A DNA stretch of 64,000 nt, taken from contig OY759969.1 in assembly GCA_963662865.1 (NCBI GenBank), positions 1,984,001-2,048,000 on the forward strand, written 5' to 3'. Position numbers and translations under genes: made by a program. Below, in pieces: positions 1 through 10,056 of the stretch; the stretch's first letter is position 1, and each line of letters begins with the position of its first letter. The notes beneath the pieces are model-generated. The model searched no databases and had not been told where the DNA came from. It saw only the letters and a program-made list of their open reading frames with translations. The stretch comes from JAJDYQ01 sp963662865 (GTDB lineage Bacteria > Pseudomonadota > Gammaproteobacteria > JAJDYQ01).

Positions 1-1869
1 GGAAAGGATACTGCACAGAAGGTCGATACCTTTTGGCAGGCTAAATCAGATTCTCCCAGGGCTGAGGCGATCCCGCAACGCGCACCGAAACAACGCAGGC
101 TCTATGAAATAATTACCAGTCAGCATGGTTGCCATGAGTCCAGGCTCAAAACCATGCTTCAGACGTTTCAACCGGAACTGAAGGCTTTGGAGAAAAAGGG
201 CCTGATTGTGCGCTGCAATCAGGCCGTCGGCCAGAATAAACCAACCATAAATAGACCCGACTTTGAGCTGAATACCGCCCAGGCAGCGGCTCTTGAAACC
301 ATTATCCGCTCAGACAAGGCTTTCCGCAGCCATCTTTTATACGGCGTAACCGGCAGCGGGAAAACCGAAGTTTATTTGCGTGCCTCACAGCATTTTCTTG
401 AACAGGGTAAGCAGGTTCTCATACTCGTCCCTGAAATCGGCCTCACGCCGCAGTTACTGGAGAGCTTTCAACAACGATTTCAAACCAGAATTGCGCTTCT
501 ACACTCAGGTCTAAGCGACGGAGAACGAAAGCAGGCCTGGTTGGACTCACGTAGCGGCAACGCCCGAATCATCATCGGCACGCGCTCCGCGATCTTTACC
601 CCTATGCCTGATCCGGGCCTGATCATCGTGGACGAGGAACACGATGGTTCATTCAAACAAATGGAAGGTTTTCGATATTCGGCTCGTGACATCGCTATTA
701 AGCGTGCGGCCGTATTGAACCTGCCCATTCTATTGGGGAGTGCTACGCCGTCGCTTGAGTCCTTCCATAATACCTATCAAAGCAGATCTCAGTTGCTCAC
801 CCTGCCTGATCGCACGGCAGATGCCATTCATCCGGAAATCTTCCGGCTGGAGATGCGAAACCAGAAACTGGAGGGCGGCCTGACCCAGGTAACAATAAAC
901 GCTATAGCAGAGGAGTTAAAACAGGGAGGGCAGATTCTGCTGTTTCTGAATCGGCGCGGATATGCACCCTCTCTGGTCTGTCCCGGCTGCGGCTGGACCG
1001 CTGAATGCCACCGTTGCGATGTCCGCATGACGGTTCACAAGCGGGCAAAGCGAATCCGCTGCCATGTCTGTTCTCATGAAAGCCCCCTGCCTGAACAATG
1101 CCGCAACTGCAACAGCCACACCTTAATCAACATCGGTCAGGGTACTGAGCGACTGGAAGAGTTCCTTACCGAACGTTTTCCAGAAACAGGCATTCTGCGA
1201 ATTGATCGTGATACTACCCGACGTAAAAATGCCTTTGAGAAAATGCTCCGTTCTATTCACTCAGGCCAGCAAAAAATTCTGCTCGGTACACAGATGCTTG
1301 CCAAGGGACATCACTTCCCTCAGGTGGGCACAGTCGTCATTCTTGATGCCGATTACGGGATATACGGCCTGGATTTTCGTGCGCAGGAACATATGGCGCA
1401 GATTTTGACTCAGGTCGCCGGGCGGGCCGGGCGAGCATCCAGAGCCGGAAAGGTTTACATACAGACCCGGCACCCGGAGCACCCTTTTTTTGTGTCCCTG
1501 GGAAAACTCGGCTACGAACCATTTGCCCGAGAACTCAGCCGTGTAAGGGAAAAAACATCAATGCCCCCTTTCAGCTATCTGGCACTTTTAAGGGCGCAGG
1601 CAAACAATAAACGCCTTGTGGAAGACTTCATGCAGCGTGCGGCCGAAGTACTGCAAACTACCGAAGCCGATGGTGTTGAGATATTAGGCCCTTCGGTAGC
1701 GCCGCTGGAACGCAAAGCCGGCTGCTTTCACATGCAGACACTGATAAATTCCCGAAAACGACCGGCATTGCACCACCTTCTAAACCATGCGATAACGCAG
1801 ATTGACATGTTAAAAAACTCTCGCCGGGTACGCTGGTCGGTCGATATAGACCCCTATAATCTGTACTGA
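1..1869 (+). CDS. priA: Primosomal protein N' (PriA helicase), 5' end outside window
   Basis: 3'-to-5' DNA helicase that restarts collapsed replication forks by loading the primosome. The frame is open from base 1, so the start lies upstream; 622 codons are present against roughly 730 in the family, so the N-terminal DNA-binding part is missing. Visible features are the Walker A motif GVTGSGKTEVY near residue 117, the DEEH box (VDEEHDGSFK), and a zinc-binding cysteine array with CPGC, CHRC, CHVC and CRNC pairs at about 969–1110. The helicase C-terminal domain follows (QMLAKGHHFPQV, QVAGRAGRA). It ends at TGA and is convergent with dtd. Identification is firm; only the start is unseen. Confidence 0.97.
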   Translation, partial: GKDTAQKVDTFWQAKSDSPRAEAIPQRAPKQRRLYEIITSQHGCHESRLKTMLQTFQPELKALEKKGLIVRCNQAVGQNKPTINRPDFELNTAQAAALETIIRSDKAFRSHLLYGVTGSGKTEVYLRASQHFLEQGKQVLILVPEIGLTPQLLESFQQRFQTRIALLHSGLSDGERKQAWLDSRSGNARIIIGTRSAIFTPMPDPGLIIVDEEHDGSFKQMEGFRYSARDIAIKRAAVLNLPILLGSATPSLESFHNTYQSRSQLLTLPDRTADAIHPEIFRLEMRNQKLEGGLTQVTINAIAEELKQGGQILLFLNRRGYAPSLVCPGCGWTAECHRCDVRMTVHKRAKRIRCHVCSHESPLPEQCRNCNSHTLINIGQGTERLEEFLTERFPETGILRIDRDTTRRKNAFEKMLRSIHSGQQKILLGTQMLAKGHHFPQVGTVVILDADYGIYGLDFRAQEHMAQILTQVAGRAGRASRAGKVYIQTRHPEHPFFVSLGKLGYEPFARELSRVREKTSMPPFSYLALLRAQANNKRLVEDFMQRAAEVLQTTEADGVEILGPSVAPLERKAGCFHMQTLINSRKRPALHHLLNHAITQIDMLKNSRRVRWSVDIDPYNLY

Positions 1870-1906
1870 TTATCGTTAAGAAATCTCTGATCCATAATAA
1901 TCGAAA

Positions 1907-1935
1907 GGAAAACAAAAATCGTATTGTTGTTTTCC
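1907..1935. terminator. Possible hairpin terminator between priA and dtd
   Basis: A perfect 9-bp inverted repeat (GGAAAACAA and its complement TTGTTTTCC) with an 11-base loop lies between the convergent ends of priA and dtd. The stem is A/T-rich and has no clean T-run after it, so it is a weak candidate for a bidirectional terminator. Confidence 0.3.
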
Positions 1936-1976
1936 ATGCCCCCGACAGGTCCATGATGGGCTTGTACAGCACTTCC

Positions 1977-2417
1977 TCAATTAACCTGTAGCCAGAAAGT
2001 AACCGGCCCATTGTTGATCAGCCCAACCTCCATATCCGCGCCAAAAACCCCGGAACCGACGTGCGGATGGGCCGTCTTTGCCTGTTTCACCAGATAATTA
2101 AACAGGCGCTTACCTGCCGCAGGCGGTGCCCCCCTGGAGAAACCCGGACGATTGCCATTCCGGGTATCTGCAACCAGGGTAAACTGTGGAACCAGCAGTA
2201 ATCCGCCGGATGTGTCATTCAGGCTGAGATTCATTTTGCCTCGCTCATCAGGAAACACGCGATATGCCAGAACTCTCCGCAGCAGCCGATCAGCCTGCGT
2301 CTCAAGATCAACTTTCTCGATGCCAATCAACGCCAGCAGGCCTTCACTGATTTCGGCCACAACATCGCCATTAATCCGCACGGAGGCGCTCGAAACCCGT
2401 TGAATCAACGCAATCAT
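1977..2417 (-). CDS. dtd: D-aminoacyl-tRNA deacylase
   Basis: Hydrolyses D-aminoacyl-tRNA (and glycine mischarged on tRNA-Ala) in the cytoplasm. The 146-residue length matches the family. The Gly-cisPro loop is present as NNGPVT at residues 135–140. The second active-site motif, usually SQFTL, reads PQFTL at residues 77–81, so the serine is replaced by proline while Q78, F79 and T80 remain. The gene starts 18 bp after the stop codon of the upstream repeat autotransporter gene on the same strand, so it could be read through from it. Function is near certain; the effect of the Ser-to-Pro change is unknown. Confidence 0.96.
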   Translation of the reverse strand: MIALIQRVSSASVRINGDVVAEISEGLLALIGIEKVDLETQADRLLRRVLAYRVFPDERGKMNLSLNDTSGGLLLVPQFTLVADTRNGNRPGFSRGAPPAAGKRLFNYLVKQAKTAHPHVGSGVFGADMEVGLINNGPVTFWLQVN

Positions 2418-2435
2418 CCGGAGACTCCAACCGCG

Positions 2436-5400
2436 CTACCAGCGCAGCTTCCACTGCGCGCCGATGCCGTGGTTGGCCCTGCCCTCGCCGTCTCGGCGGC
2501 GCAGCGCCTTGACGTCCAGTTCGGTATCCAGGTCGCCCGGTGCCGACAGCAGACGCCAACCCAGGGTCAGGTCATGCCCGGAATCGGACGACGACAGGCC
2601 CGCATACGGGATGCCGGTGGCGCCGTCCTTCAGGGCCAGGCCCCACTCACCCTGCAGGCTCCAGCGACCGGAGGCCGGGCCGGGCTGCGATGAATCCTCT
2701 TCCAGTGCGTCCGACAGCGAATCCGACAACAGCCGATCCAGGCCACCCGAGGCCGGAGCGGTGCCGTATTCCTGACGTAGACTCAGCGACGGCCCATGAG
2801 CGGAACCCGGCTGCCGTTCATAGCGCAGCGAACCGGACACGCCCCACTCACGCCGCTCGTCGGCCTCATGATCCAGCAGGCGCCGGCCACGCAGGTCAAT
2901 GGTCAAGCCCTTGGAGGGCAACTGCCAACTGATACCGCCGCCCAGTTCCACGCCCAGGCCGTCGCTGGTATCGCCGCCGTCATAGCGCATCCCCAACTCC
3001 AGTTCCGGAATCAACCGGCCACCGTCCGCCTGCGGCAACTGCCAGGACCACTCCAGACCCATTCGGAAACGCTCCGTGTCCGCCGACATACCCGACATAC
3101 CGTCGGCATCGTCCGACTCAATACGCGCCAGCGCCGCATCCGAGATCAGCGTCAGCGTCAGGCCGCCCTCCTCTAGCGGGCGCTCCAGCAGCGTTCCGCG
3201 CACACCGGCCGAGGCCGATCTCTGCTCGATGTCATGCTCCGTACTCATCGTGGCCGAAGTCTGCTCCAGGGTCTGCTCCAGCTCGCCACGGCCATAACTC
3301 GCCGCCGCCCACACCTGCAATCGCTGCGTTACGTTATGCCGGATATACGGCAGCAGCGAGGTCAGTCGGCTCGACAACTCGCCCTGTGTCACAGTGCCGC
3401 TCCAGTCGCCATCGCCGTCGCTGTACGACAGCGCCAGACCGAGCAGCGTGCGGCCATTGTCACGATCCACGCCCAGCAGGCCGGTGGTCACCTCGCCATC
3501 CACCGTGATGCCGTCCTGATCATCCTCGTAGCGCGAGTACGACGCCTGGCCCCAGATCGAAACTCCGTTCTCCCCGCCGCGGTGCACAAAGCGGCTGCCG
3601 CGCAGCATATCGCGCAGCGACAGCGACAGCGACAGATTCAATATCCGATCAACCGAACCGGCACCCAGGTCATCACCGCCGCCGCCTTGACCGAAGCCGT
3701 TCGCCGCATAACCCGTGCCGGTTTTATTACCGGCCCCATGCAGCGCACGACCAGCGGACAGGCCGCTCACATTGCCCGATAGCCCCGCTTGATCGGCCAC
3801 CGACAAGCGGTAATCCAGACCGCCCAGCAGATGCTCCACCGCCGTCAGACCGAAACGCGGCAGCCAGGCCTCCTGCGCTGCCTGCATTTGGGCCTGCATC
3901 TCCTCCGTACCGACCAGTGCCGCGTCGTCGTCGGTCACCGTGACATCCACATCGGCAATGTCCAGGCCGGCACCGTAGCCGGCGTCTGTCGATACCGCGC
4001 CGTGGCTAATGGTCGCCATGCGGGCATCGCCGGCATTGTCAATGTCGTCGTTCATGCCCATCACCGTGAATGTCTGTACCGTATTCCAGTTGCCCATCGT
4101 GAACGTCAGGGTCAGCGGACCTACCGTGGCCGCACTTGCCAGATCGGAGGTCGCCGTGATCTCGACGCTGTTGGTCGGCTGCGTGTTCAGCATCACGCCG
4201 TAGGTGTCCGTGCCGCCCGCCTCGGCGACCGTGGTATTACCTCCTGTCTCGGTGATGAGCACGCCTGCCATGTCGTTGTCGGTGATGGTCACCGTCACAG
4301 CGCCCGTGACCGTCCCATACGCCGTTGTGCCTGCGGCCATATGCGTCAGCGTCACGGTGTCGTCTGCCGTGTCGCCGTCCTGAGCCGCTGTCACCGTGAA
4401 GGTCTGTACCGTGTCCCAGTTGGTCATCGCAAACGTCAGGTTGGCCGGACTCAATGTCAGGTCGGTGCCGCTATGGCCGCCGACCGTGACCGTCACGTCC
4501 CCCGTCGGGACACTCGTCAGGGCCACCGTGTAGTTGGCGCTGGCGCCCTCGGCGACCATCACCATCCCGCTGGAGAACGACAGGCCGGCCGTGTCGTCGT
4601 CGGTGGTGTTGACCGTGACTTCCTCCATCAATCCGTTGTAGTTACCACCGGTGGCCGTGTGCGTCAGCGTCGCCGTGTCGTCGACGGCGTCGTCGTCTGC
4701 ACCTGCCATGACCGTGAAGGTCTGCATCATATTCCAGTTGGTCGAAGTAAATGTCAGGTCGTCCGGACTCAGGGTCAGGTCGGTGCCGGAGTGACCGGTG
4801 ACCGCCACGGTGACATTGCCCGTCGGGGTGGTGGCCAGGGACACCGGGTAATCGACACTGGCGCCTTCAGTGACCGCCAGGGTCGGTGGCAGTACGATGG
4901 CCGGTTGTTCCATGATCGTGAAGGCCAGGCTGCCCGTGCTACGGGTGCCGCCGTCCAGGCCGGTAGCGACCAGGGTGCCCAGGCCGATGGTGATGGTCTC
5001 GCCGGAGTCGGCGGTGTTGTCGGTCTGTACGGCCAGGGCCAGGGTGGCGGTGGCCGGGGCCGGGCCGGTAAATGTCACCGTGCCGGCGGTGCCGCTGTCC
5101 GGGATGGTGTAGGCGATGCCGTCCGCCGGGGTGCCGGTCACGGTGTAGTCCGTGCCTCGCGTTGCGGTGCCGCCCAGGGTCAGTGGCACGGCCAGGCTTT
5201 CGCCGGCGACCAGCGGGCGGTTCAGGGTGACGGTGAGGTTGCGGGTGGTGGCTTCGCTGAGATTGCCCATCGTGCCTGCCAGGGTCACTGTGGTGGCGTC
5301 GTCGTCGCTGACCTGCACCATGGCTGAGGACGGTATCCCGACGGTGTAACCGGTGCCGTCCGCTATGGTCACTGTGAGGGTGCCGTTAGGTTCGTCGGTG

Positions 5401-7124
5401 TTGTCGGCCTGTGTGTCGATGTCAACGGTGGTCGTGGTGGTGCCGCCGGTCAGGGTGGCCATGCGTGTGCCTTCGTTGCCGGCGGTCAGATAATCACTGG
5501 GGGCGGCGGCGTCCGTGACGGTCAGCCTGATCGGCAGGTTGGCCGCCGGGGCGCGGTTGGTGGTCACGGTGAAGGTCGCGGCGCTGCCTTCGGTGGTTGT
5601 GGGGCCGCTGGTGATGCGGATGGTCAGCGGGTCTTCGATGTTGAAGTTGTCCAGTGAGTCGGTACCCGTGGCACCGCCGCCCAGGCCGGTGCCGGAGTTG
5701 CTGTCCAGGGTGCCCAGGCCGATGATGACGGTCTCGCCGGTGGTCTCGTCGTTGTTGTCGGTGGTCGCGCTCAGGGTCAGGGTGGCGCTGGCGGCCGATG
5801 GGCCGGTGAAGGTCACGGTGCCTGTGGCGCTGTTCAGGCCGGTGTAGGTGACGCCGTCTGCCGCGGCGCCGGTGACGGTGTAGTCCGTGCCCGGTAGCGC
5901 TGTGCCCATGAAGGTCAGTGGCACCGGCAGCGTCTCGCCTGCGGCCAGGGTGCGGCCCAGGGTGACGGTGATGGCTTTGGTGGTGCCTTCTATGATGTTG
6001 CCCGTGGCGCCCGTCAGGGTCACTGTGGTGGCGTCGTCGTCGATCACGGTCGCGGTGATGGGGGCCAGGGTGAGGTTGTAGTTGGCGTCCGTGGAGGTGG
6101 CGATGTGGGTAATGGTCACTTCCTGGTTGGCGGCGTCGTCGTCGTTATCTTCCCCGGTGACGGTGAAGGTCTGGGCCATGTCCCAGTTGGCGCTGGTGAA
6201 TACCAGGTTGTTGGGGTTGACCGTGGCGGTGGTTGGTGTGCTTGAGGTGGGTGTGATGGTCACGTTTGCGGTGGGTTGTGTGTCCAGCACCATGCCGTAT
6301 TCGTCTGTGCCGCCTTCGGTGGGTGTGGTGGCGTCCGCCGTCTCGGTGATGGTTACACCCGCCGTGTCGTTGTCGGTGATGGTCAGCGTGTGGACACTGG
6401 TGGCGCCCAACATGTAACCCGAACCTGCGGTCAGGGTCAGTATGATCGTCTCGTCGGTCTCGTCCGTGCTGTCATCGGTGATGGTGACCGGGATATTGGC
6501 GAGGGATTGTTGACTGATCAACGATACGGTGCCGGACAGTGCGGTGTAATCGTCGCCGGAAGTCGCCGTGCCAGCACCGCCCACCATGTAGGTGAGTGTG
6601 GTATCCGAGTCAACCGCCGGAAACAGATTGACTCTCACGTTGTGTGTGCCTGCGTCCTCGCCTGCGCTGGATGTATCAACATGGAAGCTCGCCGTCACTC
6701 CGTCGTTGTCGTTGATGATCAGATTGTGGGTGGTTTGGGACCCTAACATGTAGCCCGAGCCGGCGGCCAGCATCAGAATGGCCGCCTCGCTGATCTCTGG
6801 TGTGCTGTCATCGATGATAACCACGGGAATGTTGACGCTGTTCGCGTTCGCGACAACCGATATGGAACCGGAATTGGAGATGGTGTAGTCGTCGCCCGGA
6901 GTCGTCGAGAGGTCGAGCACCGTGTAGGTGATCGTAATACCCGAGGTTGGCGCCGGGCTCAGATTGATCACCACATTGTGTGTGTCTGCGTCCTCGCTTG
7001 TGGTGGACGAACTAACCGCAAAGGTCGCCACCGGGGTGGTCTGGGCGAAGGCCGGCACCGCAAGGCCGACGAGCAGCACGGCGGCGAAGCTGCGGCGCAG
7101 TCGGCAAAGTAAACCTGCGCTCAT
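2436..7124 (-). CDS. Secreted Calx-beta-type repeat protein with C-terminal autotransporter-like beta-barrel
   Basis: Probable outer-membrane-anchored surface protein of 1,562 residues. The ATG at 7124 is preferred over one at 7193 because GGAG sits 10 bases before it and a clean signal peptide follows (basic CRLRR, hydrophobic core, AVPAFA then Q at about residue 28). About ten tandem beta-sandwich modules follow, with acidic junctions such as DND and DDD typical of calcium-binding Calx-beta domains; four carry the motif NW..(V/A/M)QTFTV. The last ~490 residues start near LPRFGLTAVEHLLGGLDY and form a predicted barrel ending in an aromatic residue (WKLRW), as expected for outer-membrane barrels. 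It is a clear paralogue of the 6,310-residue protein at 41298–60230. Upstream lies a 33-base homopolymer. Adhesin or autotransporter is inferred from architecture; no catalytic passenger domain was recognised. Confidence 0.9.
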   Translation of the reverse strand: MSAGLLCRLRRSFAAVLLVGLAVPAFAQTTPVATFAVSSSTTSEDADTHNVVINLSPAPTSGITITYTVLDLSTTPGDDYTISNSGSISVVANANSVNIPVVIIDDSTPEISEAAILMLAAGSGYMLGSQTTHNLIINDNDGVTASFHVDTSSAGEDAGTHNVRVNLFPAVDSDTTLTYMVGGAGTATSGDDYTALSGTVSLISQQSLANIPVTITDDSTDETDETIILTLTAGSGYMLGATSVHTLTITDNDTAGVTITETADATTPTEGGTDEYGMVLDTQPTANVTITPTSSTPTTATVNPNNLVFTSANWDMAQTFTVTGEDNDDDAANQEVTITHIATSTDANYNLTLAPITATVIDDDATTVTLTGATGNIIEGTTKAITVTLGRTLAAGETLPVPLTFMGTALPGTDYTVTGAAADGVTYTGLNSATGTVTFTGPSAASATLTLSATTDNNDETTGETVIIGLGTLDSNSGTGLGGGATGTDSLDNFNIEDPLTIRITSGPTTTEGSAATFTVTTNRAPAANLPIRLTVTDAAAPSDYLTAGNEGTRMATLTGGTTTTTVDIDTQADNTDEPNGTLTVTIADGTGYTVGIPSSAMVQVSDDDATTVTLAGTMGNLSEATTRNLTVTLNRPLVAGESLAVPLTLGGTATRGTDYTVTGTPADGIAYTIPDSGTAGTVTFTGPAPATATLALAVQTDNTADSGETITIGLGTLVATGLDGGTRSTGSLAFTIMEQPAIVLPPTLAVTEGASVDYPVSLATTPTGNVTVAVTGHSGTDLTLSPDDLTFTSTNWNMMQTFTVMAGADDDAVDDTATLTHTATGGNYNGLMEEVTVNTTDDDTAGLSFSSGMVMVAEGASANYTVALTSVPTGDVTVTVGGHSGTDLTLSPANLTFAMTNWDTVQTFTVTAAQDGDTADDTVTLTHMAAGTTAYGTVTGAVTVTITDNDMAGVLITETGGNTTVAEAGGTDTYGVMLNTQPTNSVEITATSDLASAATVGPLTLTFTMGNWNTVQTFTVMGMNDDIDNAGDARMATISHGAVSTDAGYGAGLDIADVDVTVTDDDAALVGTEEMQAQMQAAQEAWLPRFGLTAVEHLLGGLDYRLSVADQAGLSGNVSGLSAGRALHGAGNKTGTGYAANGFGQGGGGDDLGAGSVDRILNLSLSLSLRDMLRGSRFVHRGGENGVSIWGQASYSRYEDDQDGITVDGEVTTGLLGVDRDNGRTLLGLALSYSDGDGDWSGTVTQGELSSRLTSLLPYIRHNVTQRLQVWAAASYGRGELEQTLEQTSATMSTEHDIEQRSASAGVRGTLLERPLEEGGLTLTLISDAALARIESDDADGMSGMSADTERFRMGLEWSWQLPQADGGRLIPELELGMRYDGGDTSDGLGVELGGGISWQLPSKGLTIDLRGRRLLDHEADERREWGVSGSLRYERQPGSAHGPSLSLRQEYGTAPASGGLDRLLSDSLSDALEEDSSQPGPASGRWSLQGEWGLALKDGATGIPYAGLSSSDSGHDLTLGWRLLSAPGDLDTELDVKALRRRDGEGRANHGIGAQWKLRW

Positions 7125-7207
7125 GATGCCGGAACTCCATGCCGAGCCCTGACGACAGGTATCGGCCCGGACAACCGCAGGGCCAAGGGCCATATCCCGA
7201 TTGGAAT

Positions 7208-7733
<526 letters not shown>

Positions 7734-8387
7734 ATGCAGCGCATTACTGAACCCGAATTAATGGACGATGTCGAGCAGGCAGAGGCCTATGCGTCCGCCG
7801 ACTTCTCCGAGGCTAATTCGCTGTTCATCGAGACATTGCTGACACAAAAGCCGGAGCTTAATCATCTGAATATACTGGATATTGGATGCGGTCCGGGTGA
7901 TATCTGCCTGACACTTGCCGAGCGGTTTGCCGAAGCCCGCATTTGTGGCATTGACGGTTCTGAGGCCATGCTGAATATCGCACGGAAAAAAATCGGCCAG
8001 CGAGGCAAGCAGCCGGTTTTTTTGCAGTACACCCTGCCAAACCATAATCTCCCCGCTGCCTCTTTTGATGTCATATTGTCCAACAGCCTGCTGCACCATC
8101 TGCATAATCCGCAAATACTCTGGCAATCAATCATCGAACTTGCAAGGCCCGGCTGCCGGATATGCGTCATGGACCTGTTCCGCCCGGATTCTGCAAGACA
8201 GGCGCAGGAAATCGTCAATCGGTATGCGGCGAACGAACGTGAAGTGCTGAAAAAGGATTTTTACCATTCTCTGCTCGCCGCATTTCGCCCGGACGAAGTG
8301 AATAGTCAGTTGCAGATGGCATCGCTTTCCGGGATAACAGCAAGAATTATCAGTGACCGCCACCTGCTTGTCACTGGCCGCCTGTAA
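7734..8387 (+). CDS. Class I SAM-dependent methyltransferase, substrate unknown
   Basis: A 217-residue cytoplasmic methyltransferase of the Rossmann type. Motif I is LDIGCGPGD at residues 48–56; an acidic residue of motif II is in GIDGSEAM, and the motif IV/V region reads SFDVILSNSLLHHL. This pattern is common in the methyltransferase 11/25 families acting on small molecules. No substrate-specific domain is visible. The gene stands alone, 87 bp before dapF on the same strand, and may be read with it. The class assignment is safe; the substrate is open. Confidence 0.85.
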   Translation: MQRITEPELMDDVEQAEAYASADFSEANSLFIETLLTQKPELNHLNILDIGCGPGDICLTLAERFAEARICGIDGSEAMLNIARKKIGQRGKQPVFLQYTLPNHNLPAASFDVILSNSLLHHLHNPQILWQSIIELARPGCRICVMDLFRPDSARQAQEIVNRYAANEREVLKKDFYHSLLAAFRPDEVNSQLQMASLSGITARIISDRHLLVTGRL

Positions 8388-8474
8388 GTTTGCGGAGGCA
8401 ATCTGTCCCCGGTCTTCAGCGTACCGTTTAAGGAATCTCTTGCAAGTTTGCTACCGGGAAGCGAGACTTGCGCC

Positions 8475-9302
8475 ATGAATATCCGTTTTTCCAAAATGCA
8501 CGGCCTCGGCAATGACTTCATGGTCATAAATGCCGTTGACCAGCCGGTACAGCTGGACGCTGGACTCATACGGCAATGGTCTGACAGGCGGACCGGTATT
8601 GGCTTTGACCAGTTGCTGCTGGTGGAATCGGCCGATCGTGACGATGTTGATTTTCGTTACCGTATCTACAACGCCGATGGCGGTGAGGTTGAGCAATGCG
8701 GTAATGGTGCGCGTTGCCTTGCCCGGTTTGTAACAGGCCAGGGGCTTACAAACCAGACATCAATACCGGTACATACGGGCAATGGCATTATCGTTCTCAA
8801 TGTTCGTGATGACGGACAGGTCCAAGTTGACATGGGTACGCCCCGCTTTACGCCCGATTCACTGCCTTTTAATACACAGCAACAGGAGCGATATTGCCTG
8901 ACTCTGGAGGACCGCGCTATAGAGATCGGCGCCGTATCGATGGGCAATCCACACGCCGTTACGCTGGTGGAGGATGTTAATCAGACACCCGTGGAGATGC
9001 TCGGCCCGCAGATAGAGGCACATGAATTGTTCCCGCAGGGGGTCAATGCCGGGTTCATGCAGATTATCGACAGGGGCCACATTAACCTCAGGGTATATGA
9101 AAGAGGCGCGGGCGAAACTGCCGCCTGCGGAACCGGGGCTTGTGCTGCCGTAGCCGTTGGTCGTCACTGGAAAATACTGGATGAGCGCGTTGCGGTCGGC
9201 CTTGCGGGAGGAAAACTGGATATCGTCTGGCCGGGTGAGGGGGCGTCTGTACTGATGACCGGGCCGGCAGAGCATGTCTTTGACGGCGTTCTTGCCGTGT
9301 AA
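8475..9302 (+). CDS. dapF: Diaminopimelate epimerase
   Basis: Converts LL- to meso-diaminopimelate, the last but one step towards lysine and the supplier of the peptidoglycan cross-linking residue. The start at 8475 gives MNIRFSKMHGLGNDF, the usual N-terminus, and 275 residues, the usual length; the frame also extends 27 bases upstream. The two catalytic cysteines are Cys75 (EQCGNGARC) and Cys218 (AACGTGACA). The order dapF–DUF484–xerC is the classical gammaproteobacterial cluster and is kept here. Confidence 0.97.
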   Translation: MNIRFSKMHGLGNDFMVINAVDQPVQLDAGLIRQWSDRRTGIGFDQLLLVESADRDDVDFRYRIYNADGGEVEQCGNGARCLARFVTGQGLTNQTSIPVHTGNGIIVLNVRDDGQVQVDMGTPRFTPDSLPFNTQQQERYCLTLEDRAIEIGAVSMGNPHAVTLVEDVNQTPVEMLGPQIEAHELFPQGVNAGFMQIIDRGHINLRVYERGAGETAACGTGACAAVAVGRHWKILDERVAVGLAGGKLDIVWPGEGASVLMTGPAEHVFDGVLAV

Positions 9303-9305
9303 CGG

Positions 9306-9334
9306 TTACCCAAACGGTATTTGCATTATATAAT
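9306..9334 (+). promoter_or_regulatory. Possible sigma-70 promoter before the DUF484 gene
   Basis: A perfect TATAAT lies at 9329–9334, with TTACCC (three of six consensus bases) 17 bp upstream at 9306–9311. Transcription would begin near 9341, only about two bases before the ATG at 9343, implying a nearly leaderless message. It is a sequence match only. Confidence 0.35.
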
Positions 9335-9342
9335 CCAGCACC

Positions 9343-10052
9343 ATGACTCATACCAAACAAAGCACCATTTCCGCGCAGGAAGAGAACCCGCCTGATGAGC
9401 GCCGGGTCGCAGAGTACCTGCAACGGCATCCTGATTTCTTCACTCGCCATACCGGGCTGCTTACCGACCTGATTATTCCACATGGCGAAGGTTCCGTCGT
9501 TTCACTCGTAGAGCGCCAGGTCCGCCTGTTGCGTGAGAAGAGCTCGGTCCTTGAAAAACAGCAGAAAAAATTGCGCGGGGTCGCTTTACTGAATGACCGT
9601 ATCCAGGAACGTATGCACCGCATTGCGCTGCAAATTCTTTCAGCAACCGACATCAACCGGGACATCAAGAATTAGCCGTCTCCCTGACCCGGGAGTTTGA
9701 TCTGGAACATGTACAGCTACGGCTGTTTGACGATGAATCCCGATTGCCGGACAACATTGACCCGGCACTCCGGATCACCAACCAGTCCGCACGGGCTTCG
9801 ATTAATGCGCTCACCCCAACATCCAGGCCTGTTTGTGGCCGACTGAGCACCTCACAACTGGAGCACATTTTCGGCGAACACGGTACGTCAATCGGCTCCA
9901 GTGTCGTAATCCCGCTACGAAAAGGCATACTATACGGTTTTATTGCCATGGGTACGGGCGACAAAAATCGTTTTACTGAAAACATGGAGACCCTCTATCT
10001 TCAGCGCCTGGGAGAAATGGTCACCATGTCGCTGGTTCGCCTTGTTACATAA
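9343..10052 (+). pseudogene. DUF484 family protein, broken by a one-base frameshift
   Basis: The reading begins at 9343 as a DUF484 protein (PDFFTRHTGLLTDLIIPH, then a coiled coil around VRLLREKSSVLEKQQKKLR) and stops at TAG near 9675. The family sequence continues in another frame from about 9666 (ELAVSLTREFDLEHVQLRLF) to the TAA at 10052. Restoring one C in the GACATCAAG stretch joins the halves as DIQELAVSL, so a single-base deletion explains it. The intact protein would be about 237 residues. The gene sits between dapF and xerC as usual; DUF484 proteins are GAF-like with no settled function. It may be a real mutation or a sequencing error. Confidence 0.85.
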
Positions 10053-10056
10053 GCCG

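Noticed and set aside
3234..5327. Plus-strand ORFs opposite the smaller repeat autotransporter
   Set aside because: Same antisense shadow effect of the repeat gene; no ribosome site and no recognisable domain.
7124..7193. Earlier ATG (7193) for the smaller autotransporter
   Set aside because: It lacks a ribosome site and puts 23 non-signal residues before a clean signal peptide; the ATG at 7124 with GGAG is better.
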